Origin: Streptococcus sp.
GTDB taxonomy: Bacteria; Bacillota; Bacilli; Lactobacillales; Aerococcaceae
Reading direction: 5' to 3'
Assembly: GCA_015264885.1 (NCBI GenBank)
Contig: JABZYY010000044.1
Location: forward strand, 1-8,906
Length of the DNA: 8,906 nt
The notes beneath the pieces are model-generated. The model ran no database searches. It was not told where the DNA came from and saw only the letters and a program-made list of their open reading frames with translations. Every line of letters begins with the position of its first letter. The stretch's first letter is position 1. The position numbers were made by a program, and so were the translations under genes. Shown piece after piece: positions 6,528 to 8,906 of this stretch.

Positions 6528-7421
6528 TTAACGAAGAACAAAATGCCCAGGTTCCACCTCTTGTAGGCTTGCTTCTTCGCTAAACTCTTCCCCTTTATAC
6601 ACCAAACGTTTGCGATTCTTTTCTTCGCGCGGATCTGGAAGCGGAATGGCTGAAAGCAGACTTTTCGTATACGGATGCTGCGGGTTATTATACACGCAGT
6701 CCGCAGAGCCTAGCTCCACAATACGACCACGATACATCACTGCGATACGGTCGCTAATGTATTTCACCATAGATAAGTCATGGGCGATAAATAAATACGT
6801 AAGGCCGATTTCTTTTTGTAATCTCTTCAGTAAATTCACGATTTGCGCCTGAATCGATACGTCTAGCGCTGAGATGGCCTCATCACAGACGATGAATTTT
6901 GGATTCACTGCCAAAGCACGCGCAATCCCAATCCGTTGACGTTGACCGCCTGAGAATTCATGTGGATAACGATTCGCATGTTCTTTATTCAATCCTACTG
7001 TTTCAAGCAGTTCATCCACCATCGCATCACGCTCTTCTGCCGTTTTCGCAAGGCCATGAATATCAATGCCTTCTGCAATAATATCACGCACTTTCATACG
7101 ACCATCAAGGGATGCATACGGATCTTGGAAAATCATTTGCGCTTCTTTACGAAACTCGAGTAATTCTTTTCCTTTTTTCAAATTCGCAATATCTTTTCCT
7201 TCGAAGAGAATTTCGCCATCGGTTGGTTTATATAAACGAAGTAAGGCACGTCCAGTCGTTGATTTGCCTGAACCAGACTCCCCCACTAGACCAAATGTTT
7301 CGCCTTCATAAATCTCAAAGGAAATATCATCGATGGCTTTCACCACATTTTTCTTCGAACCAAAGTACTGTTTTAAGTGCTTTACTTCAACCAGTTTTTT
7401 TCTTTCTTCTGAATTAGTCAT
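6528..7421 (-). CDS. oppF: Oligopeptide ABC transporter ATP-binding protein OppF
   Basis: One of the two cytoplasmic ATPases that drive peptide import through OppBC. The 297 residues carry a complete ABC domain: Walker [10 protein letters not shown] (47-55), Q-loop Gln99, signature SGGQRQR (157-163), Walker B IVCDE (177-181), D-loop SALD and switch His214. The C-terminal oligopeptide extension includes [19 protein letters not shown] (246-264) and ends in PGHFVLR; PLPDP and PGHFV are typical of OppF rather than OppD. The cysteine cluster seen in many OppF/DppF tails is absent. ATG 7421 has AAGGAGG 8 bases upstream, inside the end of oppD, and the two genes overlap by 8 bases, so they are probably translationally coupled. 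No clear terminator follows its stop before the acpP promoter. Confidence 0.96.
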   Translation of the reverse strand: MTNSEERKKLVEVKHLKQYFGSKKNVVKAIDDISFEIYEGETFGLVGESGSGKSTTGRALLRLYKPTDGEILFEGKDIANLKKGKELLEFRKEAQMIFQDPYASLDGRMKVRDIIAEGIDIHGLAKTAEERDAMVDELLETVGLNKEHANRYPHEFSGGQRQRIGIARALAVNPKFIVCDEAISALDVSIQAQIVNLLKRLQKEIGLTYLFIAHDLSMVKYISDRIAVMYRGRIVELGSADCVYNNPQHPYTKSLLSAIPLPDPREEKNRKRLVYKGEEFSEEASLQEVEPGHFVLR

Positions 7422-8460
7422 GTGCCTGTCCTCCTTCTGTAAAGAAGAGGTTGCGTCTTCTTACGATTTCTTCAGGAACAGGTACTTTTGGTGCACGCGG
7501 ATCCAAGAGCCATGTTGCTGCAAAGTGTGTCGGACTCACTTCAAACATAGGCGGTTCCTTCACACGGTCAATCTCGAGCGCCACATCACTACGAAGTGCA
7601 AAGGCATCTCCTACTGGTGGGTCGAGTAAGTCTGGTGGACTTCCAGGAATCGCATAGAGCGTATCTCCTGTATGCAATGTTGGCATTGAACGAAGCAATC
7701 CCCAAGTATATGGATGTTGCGGATTGTAAAATACTTCATCCACTGTTCCTACTTCAACGACTTTTCCGGCATACATGACGGCGACACGGTCTGCGACATT
7801 GGCCACCACACCAAGGTCATGCGTGATAAAGATAATCGCCATTTGGAATTGTTGTTGCAGTTCTTTTAAAAGCTCTAAAATTTGTGCTTGAATCGTTACG
7901 TCAAGCGCTGTTGTCGGTTCATCAGCAATCAGCACATCTGGATTACATGCTAAGGCAATAGCGATGACAATCCGTTGACGTTGCCCACCAGAGAATTGAT
8001 GAGGATATTGTTTCATACGCTCTTTGGCATTTGGAATACCTACAAGCTCTAGTAATTCTTCAGCACGTTTATCGGCTTCTTCTTTTGAGGCTTTCTCGTG
8101 CTTTATAATTACTTCTGTAATTTGTTTTCCAATCTTCATCGTAGGGTCGAGTGACGTCATTGGGTCTTGGAAAATCATGGCGATTTTCTTCCCACGAATC
8201 GATTGCATATCACGTTCGCTCTTTTCGAGGATATTTTCACCTTTAAAAATGATAGCCCCCTCTTTAACGACCGCATTATTCGATAATAGTTTCATGACAC
8301 TTTTGGCAGTTACACTTTTCCCTGAGCCGGACTCACCGACAAGAGCAAGTGTTTCGCCTTTTTCTAACTTCAGATTCACTCCACGAATCGCTTGTACTTC
8401 TCCCGCAAATGTTTCGAAGTGGATTCGTAAGTTTTCAATCGATAAAATAGTTTCGCTCAT
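7414..8460 (-). CDS. oppD: Oligopeptide ABC transporter ATP-binding protein OppD
   Basis: Partner ATPase of OppF in the Opp importer. The 348 residues contain Walker [10 protein letters not shown] (42-50), Q-loop Gln98, signature SGGQRQR (157-163), Walker B LIADE (177-181), D-loop TALD and His214, so both nucleotide-binding halves of the OppD/OppF pair look active. The C-terminal extension has the OppD hallmark IPGSPPDLLDPP (271-282), then GDAFALR and ATWLLDPRAPKV, and lacks the cysteine motif that many OppD/DppD proteins carry in this place; as I recall, streptococcal AmiE-like proteins also lack it. ATG 8460 has AGGAGG 6 bases upstream (8472-8467). The oppC stop codon TAG (8473-8471) overlaps that ribosome site, leaving 10 bases between the genes, so oppC, oppD and oppF form one transcript. 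Confidence 0.96.
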   Translation of the reverse strand: MSETILSIENLRIHFETFAGEVQAIRGVNLKLEKGETLALVGESGSGKSVTAKSVMKLLSNNAVVKEGAIIFKGENILEKSERDMQSIRGKKIAMIFQDPMTSLDPTMKIGKQITEVIIKHEKASKEEADKRAEELLELVGIPNAKERMKQYPHQFSGGQRQRIVIAIALACNPDVLIADEPTTALDVTIQAQILELLKELQQQFQMAIIFITHDLGVVANVADRVAVMYAGKVVEVGTVDEVFYNPQHPYTWGLLRSMPTLHTGDTLYAIPGSPPDLLDPPVGDAFALRSDVALEIDRVKEPPMFEVSPTHFAATWLLDPRAPKVPVPEEIVRRRNLFFTEGGQAHD

Positions 8461-8470
8461 TCGAATCCTC

Positions 8471-8906
8471 CTAGTCTTTCATTTTCGGGTCAAAGGCATC
8501 GCGTAACCCGTCTGCCAATAAGTTGAAGCTAATCATTAGAACACAGAGTACTCCTGAAGGGAACCACATCAAGTGAGGATATAAACGGAATGTTTTGTAT
8601 CCACCGTTAATAAGGGCTCCAAGTGACGCATCCGGACTCGGAATCCCGATTCCAAGGAAGCTTAAGAAGGCTTCAAAGAAAATCGCTGATGGGATAGAGA
8701 ACATTGTCTGAATGATGATTAAACCAGCCATGTTTGGCAATAAGTGTTTAAAAGCAATCTTCCAGAAACTTTGCCCTAACGCACGAGATGCTAAAATGTA
8801 TTCTAAATTCTTTTGTTTCAAGGTTTGCGCACGCACGACACGCGCCATCGTTACCCAACTTGTAAATCCAATCGCGATAATAATCGATACGAGACCTGGT
8901 TTTAAC
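8471..8906 (-). CDS. oppC: Oligopeptide ABC transporter permease OppC, 5' end missing at the window edge
   Basis: Membrane subunit that forms half of the peptide channel. Only the C-terminal 144 residues are visible; the frame stays open to the window edge at 8906, so the internal ATG at 8848 is not the real start. Visible residues 1-19 end a membrane segment, then comes TMARVVRAQTLKQKNLEY leading into the EAA-type cytoplasmic loop (about 35-57, with ASRALG and HLLPN), which docks on the OppD/OppF ATPases. Two further membrane segments follow (about 60-88 and 112-132), and the tail GLRDAFDPKMKD is typical of OppC/DppC. OppC is preferred to OppB because of that tail and its place directly before oppD. 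oppB is expected beyond 8906. Confidence 0.94.
   Translation of the reverse strand, partial: LKPGLVSIIIAIGFTSWVTMARVVRAQTLKQKNLEYILASRALGQSFWKIAFKHLLPNMAGLIIIQTMFSIPSAIFFEAFLSFLGIGIPSPDASLGALINGGYKTFRLYPHLMWFPSGVLCVLMISFNLLADGLRDAFDPKMKD

Noticed and set aside
7112..7417. 101-codon plus-strand frame opposite oppF
   Set aside because: Shadow of oppF; several other overlapping plus-strand frames occur in the same place and none looks like a protein family.
8024..8506. 160-codon open frame on the plus strand opposite oppD and the end of oppC
   Set aside because: It is antisense to conserved coding sequence, has no recognisable domain, and the minus-strand frame encodes an intact ABC ATPase with all motifs.

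Overview
The window is from a low-GC Gram-positive bacterium, most likely a member of the Lactobacillales. The evidence is the AT-rich intergenic DNA, AGGAGG-type ribosome sites, lipoprotein signal peptides ending in LAAC, and oligopeptide-binding proteins that by recollection resemble lactococcal OppA (KWSDGQP near residue 130, AVNKRV near the C terminus). The OppD C terminus (GDAFALR, ATWLLDPRAP) recalls streptococcal AmiE/OppD. I cannot name the genus from this sequence.

Every gene I accept is on the minus strand, so transcription runs from high to low coordinates. It starts with oppC (permease, cut by the window edge at 8906), then oppD (7414-8460) and oppF (6528-7421). These three are closely packed: the oppC stop lies inside the oppD ribosome site, and oppD overlaps oppF by 8 bases. 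Next comes a 183-base gap holding a promoter and a hairpin-rich leader, then acpP (6105-6344), a classical acyl carrier protein gene with a strong terminator. Three tandem oppA genes follow (4024-5817, 1984-3774, 7-1785). Each has its own sigma-A-type promoter and ribosome site; the first two have a terminator hairpin, and the third ends 6 bases from the window edge.

Together the opp genes encode an oligopeptide ABC importer: lipoprotein receptors outside the membrane (OppA), the membrane channel (OppC here, OppB presumably beyond 8906) and two ATPases (OppD, OppF). Making the receptors from separate promoters would let the cell make them in excess of the translocator and vary which peptides are captured. 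The two receptors at 7-3774 are close paralogues; the one at 4024-5817 is more distant.

I found no mobile element, CRISPR array, tRNA, rRNA or clearly new system. The points most worth checking are the structured acpP leader, the placement of acpP inside an opp locus without a clear terminator after oppF, and the separately promoted set of three receptors.
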